Positions 1 through 7,603 of a stretch of 40,818 nucleotides of DNA are shown here, piece by piece. Where the stretch lies: positions 1 to 40,818 of the forward strand of contig JAIFMG010000051.1 in the NCBI GenBank assembly GCA_020048645.1, written 5' to 3'. The DNA is from Bacteroidota bacterium. Lineage in GTDB: Bacteria > Bacteroidota > Bacteroidia > Bacteroidales > UBA6013. Within the stretch, counting starts at the first letter, position 1; every line of letters begins with the position of its first letter. The translations under genes and the position numbers were made by a program. The notes beneath the pieces are model-generated. The model was not told the DNA's origin. It searched no databases and saw only the letters and a program-made list of their open reading frames with translations.

Positions 1-445
1 GACAAGAATATTTTTCGTGTTTTTCGTGCATTTCGTGGAAAAAATCTTTTCGTATTGATAATGCAAACTGAATCTAGCCTTTTACTTAATGGTTTTTATG
101 CTGGACTCAATTTTGATTTCAAAAAAATTTCGCGCCCTTCGTGCCTTTCGTGGACAAATCCCCTCCAAGGACAAAAATGAGAGCGGTCTAAAAAGGCCAC
201 ATCTGAAATTCGCTTTCAAAAATTATCTTTGGTTATCAATTGGTTACAAATAGGAAAATGCCAATAATGGTTTTTATGCTGGACTCACAGATTCCTGCGC
301 CATGACCTTTCCCCTTCGCCTGATTATTTCGCCCCTTCAGGGCTTTCGCGGCGAGGCCCAGGCATCCGAAAGGGGCGTAGCCCTGGCATCTTCGCAGCAT
401 CGCGCCGCCACCGCACCCTCAAAATGGGCGTAGCCCTGACATCAT
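1..445. repeat. Gene-free repeat mosaic at window start (AT-rich family plus palindromic family)
   Basis: No credible gene is visible here. Bases 16-41 carry a run of TTCGTG words. Bases 91-109 and 269-287 are direct copies of GGTTTTTATGCTGGACTCA; between them lies a shortened copy of the AT-rich unit that forms the tandem array at 14211-14787, with about 70 bp of that unit missing after the first copy. Bases 325-445 carry pieces of the palindromic family also seen at 27536-28260 and 30535-30740, including CGCCCCTTCAGGGCT and two copies of GGGCGTAGCCCTG. The open frames here are low-complexity shadows of the repeats. Confidence 0.8.
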
Positions 446-651
446 GCCAATTGCGTGGAAACGCGACAGGCTGACTTTAAATGTCTTTGTTTTGGCATTG
501 AACCCCTACGGGGCTCTGGTTCGCGGCGGTTCGCCCCTCCCCCGGATCTCATCCGGGGCTATCCACATTCCATCCCTTCGGGATGCGCGGAACAGCCCGA
601 TTTTGCCGGACGCTGGCGATTGGGATATTTCACGCATGAACGCAACCGGGT
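446..651 (+). repeat. Three-hairpin intergenic repeat element, copy 1
   Basis: A 206-bp element. It contains three palindromes in fixed order: one around AACCCCTACGGGG, one around CCCCGGATCTCATCCGGGG, and one around CATCCCTTCGGGATG. Its outer ends (GCCAATTGCGT at 446 and ACGCAACCGGGT at 640) are imperfect inverted copies of one another. The same order and spacing recur at 13742-13948 and 17943-18147 in the opposite orientation, and at 30817 onward in this orientation. It stops one base short of the stop codon of the histidine kinase gene that ends at 653, so the kinase transcript would run straight into the hairpins. Confidence 0.8.
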
Positions 652-652
652 C

Positions 653-2854
653 TCAGAGGCTGGCCTTGGCCGATTCGGGCAGGAACTTCTCGAGCAGCCG
701 CATGAGCTTGGTCTTGGAGATGGGCTTGACCAGCAGGTCGTCGAAGATGCTCTCGTCGAAGTCGCGCTCTGAGCCCAGGTTGGTGAAGGCCGTCTGCGCC
801 ACGATGGGCAGCCAGGGCATCTCGCCCTTGATCATCCGCGTGGCCTCGATGCCGTCCATGACGGGCATCTTGATGTCCATGAGCACCAGGTGGGCCAGCC
901 TTCCGCGGGCCAGGCTGACGGCCTGCGAGCCGTTCTTGGCGTGCAGGACCTCCACGCCCAGGTCGCGCAGCAGCTCCTCGATGAAGATGAAGTTGAGCGG
1001 CTCGTCCTCGGCCACGAGCACCGTCGGCCGGGCCGGGAGCCGGGCGGGCGGCTGGGTCTCCTTGGCGGGGCTGCTGCCGGCCAGCAGCAGGGGCAGGCTC
1101 AGCACGAAGCGGCTTCCCACGCCCAGCGAGGACTCCACCCAGACTTGCCCGCCCATCATCGCGGCGAAGGACTTGGCCACGGCCAGGCCCAGGCCGTTGC
1201 CGCCGTAGTTGCGGGTGATGCCGGTCTCGACCTGGAAGAACCGCTCGAAGACGCGCTCGTGGTTTTCCGGGGCGATGCCCAGGCCCTGGTCGCTGACCCA
1301 GAAGTCCATCCGGCCGTCGTGCTCGGCCACGCCCAGCTTGATGCGGCCCTGCTCGCTGAACTTGATGGCGTTGGAGCAGAACTTGCCCAGCACCTTGCCG
1401 AGCTTCTTGGCGTCGCAGACGAACTCGTGCTCGGCCGGAAGGTTGTTTTCGAGCACCAGGTCGATCTTCTTGGCCAGGGCGATGGGGTGGTAGGTCTCGA
1501 AGATGTCGCGCAGGACGTCGCCGGCGCGGGTGCTCGTGGGGTTGAGCTCCACGGTCTCGGTCTCGATCTCGGAGATGTCGAGCACGTCGTCCACGATGGA
1601 AAGGAGCTGGTGCCCGCACTCGTTGATGATCTGGGCGTGCCGGAGCTGCCGGGGCAGGTCCTTGCACTGGCGTTGCAGCATGCTCGAAAAGCCGAGGATG
1701 CCGTTGAGCGGGGTGCGTATCTCGTGCGACATGTTGCGCAGGAACGACGCCTTGAGGGCCTCGCCGCGCTGGGCTTCCTCCTTGGCCTTCTCCATCTGCT
1801 CGACCACTTGCAGCCGGGCGCTGATGTCGCGGACCACGAAGACGAACCCGCCCCTCTCGTCGGGCAGCTCCGAGACCTTCATCTCGCCGAAGAAGACGCT
1901 GCCGGCGTAGGTTCGGAAGGGGAAGAAGACCTCGGCGCCGAGCGACTTGGGCGGCAGGCTCTCCTCCAGGCCGAGCATCTGGCCGATGGGCTTGCCCAGC
2001 AGCCAGTTGGCGTCGTGGCCCATGAGCACTTCGAAGGCCCGGTTGCAGGCGCGGATGGCCTCGCCTCGGTCCGTCACGGCGATGGCCTCCTCGATGCCGT
2101 CGAAGGTGGAGCTCAGGATGTGGCGGTGCCATTCGTCGGGGCGCTCGTGCGGCGGCCCGGGCGGCGGGCTCAGGCTGATCTGGTATCCCCGGTGGACGCC
2201 GTTCTCGCGCAGGGGCCAGCAGCAGGCCGAGAGCGTGATGCCTTGGCCCTGGGGGTCAACCAGCGCCACGGCCTCGGCCACGGCGTGCGCGCTGACGTTC
2301 CAGCTCGTCTCGCGGGCCAGGCGCAGGAGGGGGCGCAGGGGCTCCATCTCCGCGGCCGGCCGGCCCTGCCAAGGCCCCGGGAGGCCCAGCCGGTCGGCCA
2401 GGGGCGCGCTGAGCTTGCTGATCCGTCCTTCGATGTCCAGCTCCAGCCAAAGGTCGGACTCGGGGTCGAGCCCGCAGCAGCTTTGCCGCCGGGGGGGGGG
2501 CAGCTCGAAAAAGCACACCACGCTGGCCTGCCACGGCACGAAGCGGACGGAGGCCTTGGCCGCGGGGCTTGGCCCGAAGGCCAGCTCGAAATCCGCCCGC
2601 GACAGGAGCGACTGCCGCTGGCACTCGCGGGCCTTGGCCGCGAAGCCTTCCACCCGCTCGAAGGCCTGCTCCACGGCCTGGCCCATCCGGCTTTGCAGCC
2701 ACGGCTCGAAAAGGCCTTGGAACGCCTGGTTGGCGAACACCAGGTTCAGCCCATGCGATTCCTCCACCAGCAGGCAGGCGGGAGTCGGGTCGTGCTCGAA
2801 CACTGAAAAGAAGCCGTACAACTGTTCGGCCTGGTTTTGCTCCTTGAGGTCCAT
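653..2854 (-). CDS. Hybrid sensor histidine kinase (PAS, HisKA, HATPase, receiver)
   Basis: A 733-residue hybrid kinase that should autophosphorylate on histidine and pass the phosphate to its own receiver domain. The N-terminal 250 residues look like degenerate PAS-type sensing regions. A clearer PAS domain occupies about 270-365, followed by a short coiled linker. HisKA holds the phosphoacceptor in SHEIRTPLNG (H377). The HATPase domain shows the N box, DQGLGIAP and GGNGLGLAVA. The receiver begins at VLVAEDEP and has its phosphoacceptor at D660 in LMDIKMPVMDG. There is no signal peptide or membrane segment, so it is probably cytosolic. I start at the ATG giving MDLKEQN because the upstream extension is arginine-rich and unlike any domain. 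A hybrid kinase without an output domain normally needs a separate phosphotransfer partner, which is not seen here. It lies 137 bp downstream of a symporter gene on the same strand; a functional link is speculative. Confidence 0.93.
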   Translation of the reverse strand: MDLKEQNQAEQLYGFFSVFEHDPTPACLLVEESHGLNLVFANQAFQGLFEPWLQSRMGQAVEQAFERVEGFAAKARECQRQSLLSRADFELAFGPSPAAKASVRFVPWQASVVCFFELPPPRRQSCCGLDPESDLWLELDIEGRISKLSAPLADRLGLPGPWQGRPAAEMEPLRPLLRLARETSWNVSAHAVAEAVALVDPQGQGITLSACCWPLRENGVHRGYQISLSPPPGPPHERPDEWHRHILSSTFDGIEEAIAVTDRGEAIRACNRAFEVLMGHDANWLLGKPIGQMLGLEESLPPKSLGAEVFFPFRTYAGSVFFGEMKVSELPDERGGFVFVVRDISARLQVVEQMEKAKEEAQRGEALKASFLRNMSHEIRTPLNGILGFSSMLQRQCKDLPRQLRHAQIINECGHQLLSIVDDVLDISEIETETVELNPTSTRAGDVLRDIFETYHPIALAKKIDLVLENNLPAEHEFVCDAKKLGKVLGKFCSNAIKFSEQGRIKLGVAEHDGRMDFWVSDQGLGIAPENHERVFERFFQVETGITRNYGGNGLGLAVAKSFAAMMGGQVWVESSLGVGSRFVLSLPLLLAGSSPAKETQPPARLPARPTVLVAEDEPLNFIFIEELLRDLGVEVLHAKNGSQAVSLARGRLAHLVLMDIKMPVMDGIEATRMIKGEMPWLPIVAQTAFTNLGSERDFDESIFDDLLVKPISKTKLMRLLEKFLPESAKASL

Positions 2855-2976
2855 CGTTTCTGTGTCATGGCGCGGGGGGCGCGTTCTTCGTTCGACGCCC
2901 GCCCACGGCCTTTTGTGTGGATGCGAGATATGGGCAGTCTCCCTGTCGAAGGCTGTCCTTGGCTTTGGTTTCACCT

Positions 2977-2984
2977 CCAATATA
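2977..2984 (-). promoter_or_regulatory. Possible -7 element upstream of the hybrid kinase
   Basis: Read on the minus strand this is TATATTGG, a 7 of 8 match to the Bacteroidota -7 consensus TAnnTTTG. It lies about 120 bp before the chosen kinase start. No convincing -33 TTTG is seen at the expected distance, so the assignment is tentative. Confidence 0.25.
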
Positions 2985-2991
2985 CGTTATT

Positions 2992-4527
2992 TCAAGGCTT
3001 GATGTTTTGCCTTTTCATGCCCAAAGACAAAAACCAGAGGCCCAAGAAGCAGATTGCGCCGTTCAGTGCGACAAGCTCGAAGCCGAAGCGGTATCCGCCC
3101 AGCCAGGCCTCCGAGTTGGCCTGTATCCAGTAGGTCAGGACCGGGGAGGCCAGGCATACCCAGGGCACCCAGCGGTCGCGCAGGGGGCGGCGGCTGGCCA
3201 GGCCGAAGGCGAAGAGCCCCAGCAGCGGCCCGTAGGTGTAGCCCGCGGCCGTGAAGATGGCGCTGGCCACGCTCTGGTCGTTCAGCGCGTGGAAGCCCAG
3301 GATGGCCAGCACCAGCACCAGCGAGACCCCGGCGTGGACCCACCGCACGACCCGCCTGCGCTGGGGCTCGGGATACCGCCCCACGTCCAGGAAATCGACG
3401 CTGAACGAAGTGGTCAGGGCCGTCAGGGCCGAGTCGGCGCTCGAGTAGGCCGCGGCCACCAGGCCCAGCACGAAGAACAGCCCCACCACCGGAAGCAGGT
3501 AGCCCTGCGTGGCCAGCAGCGGGAAGAGGTCGTCGGTGCGCCGGGCCACCCACTGGCCGTCGGGCCCCAGCATCGAGAGCACCTTGCCGCCCTCCGGGTT
3601 CTCCACGAAGGCCAGCAGCCCGCCCGAGAGCGCGTACTCGTACAGCAGCACCCCCAGGGTCAGGAAGGACAGGTTCACCAGCACCAGCACCAGGCTGAAC
3701 CAGAACATGTTCTTCTGCGCCTCGCCCAGGTTGCGGCAGGTCAGGTTCTTCTGCATCATGTCCTGGTCCAGGCCCGTCATCACCACCGCGATGAAGGCCC
3801 CGCCCGCGAACTGCTTCCAGAAGTAGCTCGGCGACTGGGCGTCCTCGAAGAAGAACACCTGCGAGAACTGGCTCTGGCTGATCGTCTCGACCAGCCCGGC
3901 CAGGCCCAGGCCCATCTGCTCGGCCAGGCCCCAGACGGCCACGCCCACCGAGACCAGCATGAAGAAGGTCTGCAGCGTGTCCGTCCAGACGATGGTCTTG
4001 ATGCCCCCCTGGAAGGTGTAGAGCCAGATCAGCAGGATGGAGAGCGTCACCGTGAACCAGAACGGGACCCCCCAGCCCAGCGGGTCGAAGATCGTGATCT
4101 GGAAGACGTTGGCCACCAGGAACAGCCGGAACGACGAGCCCACCACCCGCGACACCAGGAAGAAGAAGGCCCCCGAGCGGTATGACCAAGGCCCGAGCCG
4201 CTGCTTGAGGTAGCTGTAGATCGTCGTCAGGTCGAGCCGGTAGTACAGCGGCATCAGCACCAGCGCGATCACCGCGTAGCCCACCAGGTAGCCCAGCACC
4301 ATCTGGAAGTACGACAGCGAGCTGGTGCCGACCCAGCCCGGCACCGAGACGAAGGTCACGCCCGAGAGCGAGGCCCCGATCATGCCGAAGGCCACCAGGT
4401 ACCAGGGCGACTGCCGGTTGGCCCGGAAGAAGGCCTCGGTGTCGGCGCCCTTCGAGGTGAAATGCGCCACAACCAGCAGCATCGAGAAGTAGGCGGCCAC
4501 GACAGTGCCAATCAGCAAGGGACTCAT
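2992..4527 (-). CDS. Sodium:solute symporter family transporter
   Basis: A 511-residue polytopic protein of the SSS (SLC5-like) family, which moves a small solute into the cell with sodium. About 13 hydrophobic segments are visible, starting with MSPLLIGTVVAAYFSMLLVV. The N-terminal region after the first segment, FFRANRQSPWYLVAFGMIGASLSGVTFVSVPG, has the typical SSS pattern: a drug/solute-facing loop, then the small-residue-rich helix. A later segment, AAAYSSADSALTALTTSFSVD, matches the conserved helix of the family that contributes to the sodium site. Length is normal for the family. The substrate cannot be told from sequence; relatives carry sugars, carboxylates, amino acids or sialic acid. 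The start overlaps no gene, and the next gene upstream ends 25 bp away, so the block to 5906 may be co-transcribed. Confidence 0.9.
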   Translation of the reverse strand: MSPLLIGTVVAAYFSMLLVVAHFTSKGADTEAFFRANRQSPWYLVAFGMIGASLSGVTFVSVPGWVGTSSLSYFQMVLGYLVGYAVIALVLMPLYYRLDLTTIYSYLKQRLGPWSYRSGAFFFLVSRVVGSSFRLFLVANVFQITIFDPLGWGVPFWFTVTLSILLIWLYTFQGGIKTIVWTDTLQTFFMLVSVGVAVWGLAEQMGLGLAGLVETISQSQFSQVFFFEDAQSPSYFWKQFAGGAFIAVVMTGLDQDMMQKNLTCRNLGEAQKNMFWFSLVLVLVNLSFLTLGVLLYEYALSGGLLAFVENPEGGKVLSMLGPDGQWVARRTDDLFPLLATQGYLLPVVGLFFVLGLVAAAYSSADSALTALTTSFSVDFLDVGRYPEPQRRRVVRWVHAGVSLVLVLAILGFHALNDQSVASAIFTAAGYTYGPLLGLFAFGLASRRPLRDRWVPWVCLASPVLTYWIQANSEAWLGGYRFGFELVALNGAICFLGLWFLSLGMKRQNIKP

Positions 4528-4552
4528 CAGGCTGGGGGGATGGGTTGGGGGG

Positions 4553-4975
4553 TCAACTGCTCTTGCGCGACTTAGGGTCGAGCACCACTTGGCCGATCAT
4601 GGCCGAGCGCACGTCCAGGGGCTTGGGCTGTTCCTCGGGCGACTTGCGCGAGGTCTTGCTGTCGCGCTCGTACTTGTCCTTGAAGTCGCTCACCGACTCG
4701 ACGTGGTCCTTGTCTTTCTTCTCTTCGACCTTGTCTTTCCCAAACCGCTCGATATACTTGTTCACCAATTCGTTGCCATCGGTGGCGGCGTCGAGTTTGG
4801 CATGGCCTGGCAATGCCGGGGCGTTGGCCAGCAGGTTGTCGAAGATGGTGGGCTTGTTCTTTTCCTGCTCGGCCAGCAGGGCGGCCAGCTCGGCCTCGTG
4901 CTTCTTCTGCTTTTTCCTGGAGACCAGCAGGATGACAAGGGCGATCAGGAAGACGGTCAGGAAGAAGTAGCGCAT
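4553..4975 (-). CDS. Small membrane-anchored protein of unknown function
   Basis: A 140-residue protein with one N-terminal membrane segment (MRYFFLTVFLIALVILLVS), followed by a stop-transfer-like RKKQKK cluster. By the positive-inside rule the rest should face the cytoplasm. The remainder is highly charged: a short coiled stretch (EAELAALLAEQEKN), then lysine/glutamate/aspartate-rich sequence. I recognise no domain. Support for the gene comes from its typical codon use and its fit between neighbours: 12 bp from the ArsC-like gene upstream and 25 bp from the symporter downstream. It is probably part of the same transcript. Confidence 0.7.
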   Translation of the reverse strand: MRYFFLTVFLIALVILLVSRKKQKKHEAELAALLAEQEKNKPTIFDNLLANAPALPGHAKLDAATDGNELVNKYIERFGKDKVEEKKDKDHVESVSDFKDKYERDSKTSRKSPEEQPKPLDVRSAMIGQVVLDPKSRKSS

Positions 4976-4987
4976 GGTGCGAAGGGG

Positions 4988-5329
4988 TCAGAGCAGTTCG
5001 TCGATTTTTTCCTGCGGAATGGCCAGCACGGCCTTGGCGGCGCCCTCCACGATGGGGCGCTTGAGCAGTTGCGGATGCTCGACAAGGGCCTCTATCCACT
5101 GGGCGGGGGCCAGTTGTATGCCCTTGTACTGCTCCTTGAAGAGCGTCTCCTGCGTGCGGACCATCTCGACGGGCTTGGCCCCGAGCTTCTCGAAGAGGCT
5201 GGCGAGCTTGGCCCGGTTGAACGGCTGGTCGAGGTAGCGCACCACTTGGTGCTCGATGCCTTTGTCCTGGAGGTACTTGAGGGCTTCGCGGCTTTTCGCG
5301 CAGCGGGGGTTGTGGTAGATCGTCAGCAT
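4988..5329 (-). CDS. ArsC/Spx-family thioredoxin-fold reductase (arsenate reductase-like)
   Basis: A 113-residue protein of the ArsC/Spx/YffB family. It opens with the fold's first strand and active-site loop, IYHNPRCAKSREAL. C10 is the expected nucleophile, and the CAKS arrangement is that of arsenate-reductase-like members rather than the CxxC of Spx. A later IxRPIVE-like segment (LLKRPIVEGAAK) corresponds to the family's conserved RP motif. Enzymes of this family reduce arsenate with glutathione or thioredoxin systems, but many small bacterial members have no proven arsenate activity, and no ars transporter or ArsR regulator lies nearby. The family assignment is firm; the substrate is not. 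Confidence 0.88.
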   Translation of the reverse strand: MLTIYHNPRCAKSREALKYLQDKGIEHQVVRYLDQPFNRAKLASLFEKLGAKPVEMVRTQETLFKEQYKGIQLAPAQWIEALVEHPQLLKRPIVEGAAKAVLAIPQEKIDELL

Positions 5330-5384
5330 GATGTTGATGCTTTGGTGGGATTTTCAGCGTTTCTCGGGCTGGCGGGGGCCAGGG

Positions 5385-5906
5385 TCAGCGGTCCAGGTGC
5401 TCGGACATGGCCGAGAGCAGGTCCTGCGGCCCGAGCAGCCTGCTGGACGCGCCGCGGAGGTACCTCTCGATTCGGGTGACGGGGTCCATGCGCTGGGTCC
5501 AGTCGCCGCTGCGGATCTTCCCCTTCACCTTGCGCTTGTAGCAGAAGGCCCATTGCTTCTGGTCTTCCGCGAAGGGGGAGCCCGTGGTGTCCTTGGGGCA
5601 GGGCCAGGTGGGCACCAGCCCGAGCGAATAGCCCTTGGGGAACTCCCCCCAGTGGCTCTCCATGTGGTCGATGCGCTGCAGGCAGAAGAAGTTCACCAGA
5701 TAGACCTCGCCGATGGTGGCCTGGTCCTGGTCCTCGAACTCGATGTAGGCGCTGCCCCGCTCCGATTCCATGAGCTGCCCGCGGGTGTAGAAAAGGCCTT
5801 GCGGGTGGGTCCCCTCCATGTAGTAGTCGAGCCGCTGGCCGGCCCGCAGGGTTCCGAAGACGAACAGGCGGATGATGGGGTTGAACATGTTTTCCTGGGT
5901 GTGCAT
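5385..5906 (-). CDS. Gamma-glutamylcyclotransferase (GGCT/AIG2-like) family protein
   Basis: A 173-residue cytosolic protein. The diagnostic N-terminal motif is VFGTLRAGQRLDYYM, the phosphate/glycine-type substrate loop of GGCT folds (usually YGTLxxG; here F replaces Y). A following segment, GQLMESERGSAYIEFEDQ..TIGEVYLVN, matches the family's strand-and-glutamate core. Family members cyclise gamma-glutamyl amines to 5-oxoproline, but substrates vary. The start is placed at ATG 5906 (MHTQENMF): the more upstream ATG at 5951 would overlap the DUF4105 gene and add a proline-rich, unconserved stretch. Its neighbour upstream ends at 5930 on the same strand. Confidence 0.85.
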   Translation of the reverse strand: MHTQENMFNPIIRLFVFGTLRAGQRLDYYMEGTHPQGLFYTRGQLMESERGSAYIEFEDQDQATIGEVYLVNFFCLQRIDHMESHWGEFPKGYSLGLVPTWPCPKDTTGSPFAEDQKQWAFCYKRKVKGKIRSGDWTQRMDPVTRIERYLRGASSRLLGPQDLLSAMSEHLDR

Positions 5907-5929
5907 GGCCTGGTTCGGGTGAGGGGGGG

Positions 5930-7108
5930 TTAGCGGAGGCTTTTCTTCCAAAAGAAGTAAATGTACGAAGAACGCGCCGAAATCAAAAGCAGCAGGGGGT
6001 AAACGCTTGGATGCAAGGCCTGTGGCAGAAGGGCGAAGCCAGGGATCAGCAGCAGGGCCAGCAGGCCGTTGGCGCCGTAGAAGCGTGCCGCCCAGGACTT
6101 TAGCCGTCGGCCCGCGAAAAAGACCATCGGCAGGTGCAGGGGCAGGGCCCAGAGCACGTTGAGGTTGCCCCGCATCACCTTGTGCTCGGTGCCGAACCAG
6201 AGGAAGAGCAGGATGTAGCCCGCCAGGGCCAGGGGGACGAACAGCGCCAGGTCGAAGCCGTGCAGCATCCTGCCTTGGCGCCAGCCCCAGGCGCTCAGCA
6301 GCAGCCCCGCGGCCAGCAGCAACCAGAACAGCGCCCCGGGGCCGCTCCAGAACGGCGCCTCGGGCAAGGGGGCCGCCGCGACAAGCTCGTGCCGGGCCGC
6401 GACCAGCGGACGCCGCCCGCCGGGCCCGGGCAGGCTCGCCTGGTCGAAGGCCAGCTCGAGGTGGTCGGGCAGGAAGGCGTGCTCCGAGAGCCGCGTGGCG
6501 CGGTAGCCCGGTGAGCCCAGGGCCAGGTAGATGCCCAGCCCTCCCCAGGGCCGCTCTTCGAGGCAGGGATCCATCAAATCCCGGAAGTCCTTGTCCGTCA
6601 GCGAGTCCTCCTGGGCGAAGCTCGCCCCGGCCACCTCGCGCAGCAGGTCGCGGATGCGCGTGGCGCAGTTGTCGAAGAAGAAGTCGTAGCGGTAGAACCG
6701 GTTCTCGGGCCGCTCGTTCTCGACCAGGAAGCCGAACACGGCCTGGCGCTGCGCCGAGTCGAGGGCCAGCACCTGCGCGCGCACCTGCCGGCCCTCCTCG
6801 GCATAGGCCTCGGCGAAGCGGTCGTAGCGGGCCAGCGAGAGCATGTAGTCGAGCTGCCCCTTGAGGAACTTGGTGTAGAAGCCGGGCGTGTGGAAGTCGA
6901 AGGTGCCGTAGTTGAACACCAGGTCGAGGCCCAGGTCGGGGTCGCGCACCCGCAGGGCGCTGTGGCCGAAGGCCGTGTAGAGGTCCTGGCCGGCCGAGCA
7001 GGTCAGCAGCGAGATTTCGGCCCCGGGGCCGAGCACGGGCTGCGCCCCGGCGGGCCGCGGCAGGGCCAGGAGCAGCAGCGTCAGCAGGAGGGCCGGCAGG
7101 ATGCGCAT
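5930..7108 (-). CDS. DUF4105 (Lnb N-terminal periplasmic domain) membrane protein
   Basis: A 392-residue envelope protein. A signal peptide (MRILPALLLTLLLLALPRPAGA, cut before QP) leads into a DUF4105/Lnb-type domain at about 25-250. Typical motifs are ISLLTCSAGQDLYTAFGHSALRV, FNYGTFDFHTPGFYTKFLKGQLDYML and FYRYDFFFDNCATRIRDLL. The conserved histidine (FGHSA) and cysteine (FDNCATR) resemble a papain-like/NlpC-type catalytic pair, as suggested for this superfamily; activity is unproven. The C-terminal third has about five membrane helices, ending in a basic tail. The start at 7108 is chosen because it begins the signal peptide; the upstream extension is unrelated in character. A variant -7-like element (TTATTTCG, minus strand) lies about 20 bp upstream. 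Confidence 0.9.
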   Translation of the reverse strand: MRILPALLLTLLLLALPRPAGAQPVLGPGAEISLLTCSAGQDLYTAFGHSALRVRDPDLGLDLVFNYGTFDFHTPGFYTKFLKGQLDYMLSLARYDRFAEAYAEEGRQVRAQVLALDSAQRQAVFGFLVENERPENRFYRYDFFFDNCATRIRDLLREVAGASFAQEDSLTDKDFRDLMDPCLEERPWGGLGIYLALGSPGYRATRLSEHAFLPDHLELAFDQASLPGPGGRRPLVAARHELVAAAPLPEAPFWSGPGALFWLLLAAGLLLSAWGWRQGRMLHGFDLALFVPLALAGYILLFLWFGTEHKVMRGNLNVLWALPLHLPMVFFAGRRLKSWAARFYGANGLLALLLIPGFALLPQALHPSVYPLLLLISARSSYIYFFWKKSLR

Positions 7109-7186
7109 GGTGTTCTTGTTATGCCGCGAAATAAGCGCTTTTCCGCGGATTTCAGCCCACCCGGGGCCTCGCCGGGACGGCCCGCC

Positions 7187-7216
7187 CACGAAAAAGGCCG
7201 ACCCTGGCGGGGCCGG
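7187..7216 (-). terminator. Intrinsic terminator after the Nfu-type gene
   Basis: On the minus strand the arms AAGGCCG (7216-7210) and CGGCCTT (7196-7190) form a 7-bp GC-rich stem with a 13-nt loop, followed directly by a run of five T. It lies about 55 bp beyond the stop codon of the gene ending at 7272 and separates it from the DUF4105 gene. Confidence 0.75.
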
Positions 7217-7271
7217 CCTTCGTGGAGGGTGGTTCTGGGTGGTTCTATGGCGATGCCTCCGCGGCTTCGGC

Positions 7272-7526
7272 TCAGCAGGCGTGGACTTCCTCGACGCGCG
7301 CGATGAAGGGCATGGATTTCTTGATGGTCTGCTCCACGCCGGCCTTGAGGGTCATGGAGCTGATGTCGCAGTGCTCGCAGGCGCCCGTGAGGCGGACCTT
7401 CACGATGTAGTCGTCGGAGATGTCCACCACTTCGATGTCTCCCCTGTCGGCCTGCAAGTAGGGGCGGATCGGCTCGATGGCGTTGCGGACTTTGTCCAGA
7501 AGCATGTTTTTTTCCTGAGTTCCCAT
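7272..7526 (-). CDS. NifU-like (Nfu) iron-sulfur cluster scaffold domain protein
   Basis: An 84-residue protein that is a single Nfu domain. It shows the standard opening (VRNAIEPIRPYLQADRGDIEVVDI), the strand YIVKVRLTGAC, and the cluster-binding CxxC in CEHCDISSMTLKAGVEQTIKK. Nfu proteins hold a transient [4Fe-4S] cluster and pass it to client enzymes. The second residue before CxxC and the MTLKAGVE helix are typical. It sits directly downstream of an Mrp/ApbC ATPase on the same strand, a pairing that fits joint iron-sulfur assembly. However, a terminator lies between the two (7569-7597), so it may also have its own promoter. Candidate clients in this window are the radical SAM proteins KamA-like (25004-26356) and RlmN. 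Confidence 0.93.
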   Translation of the reverse strand: MGTQEKNMLLDKVRNAIEPIRPYLQADRGDIEVVDISDDYIVKVRLTGACEHCDISSMTLKAGVEQTIKKSMPFIARVEEVHAC

Positions 7527-7568
7527 GGTTTCAAAGTTTTAAGGTTCAAAAAGAGGCGATTGAAAACG

Positions 7569-7597
7569 AAAAGCCCCGCCCTAGGTCCGGGCGAGGC
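7569..7597 (-). terminator. Intrinsic terminator after mrp
   Basis: On the minus strand GCCTCGCCC (7597-7589) pairs with GGGCGGGGC (7581-7573), a 9-bp stem with one G-T pair and a 7-nt loop, followed by TTTT. It starts a few bases beyond the mrp stop codon. Confidence 0.75.
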
Positions 7598-7603
7598 GGC
7601 TGC

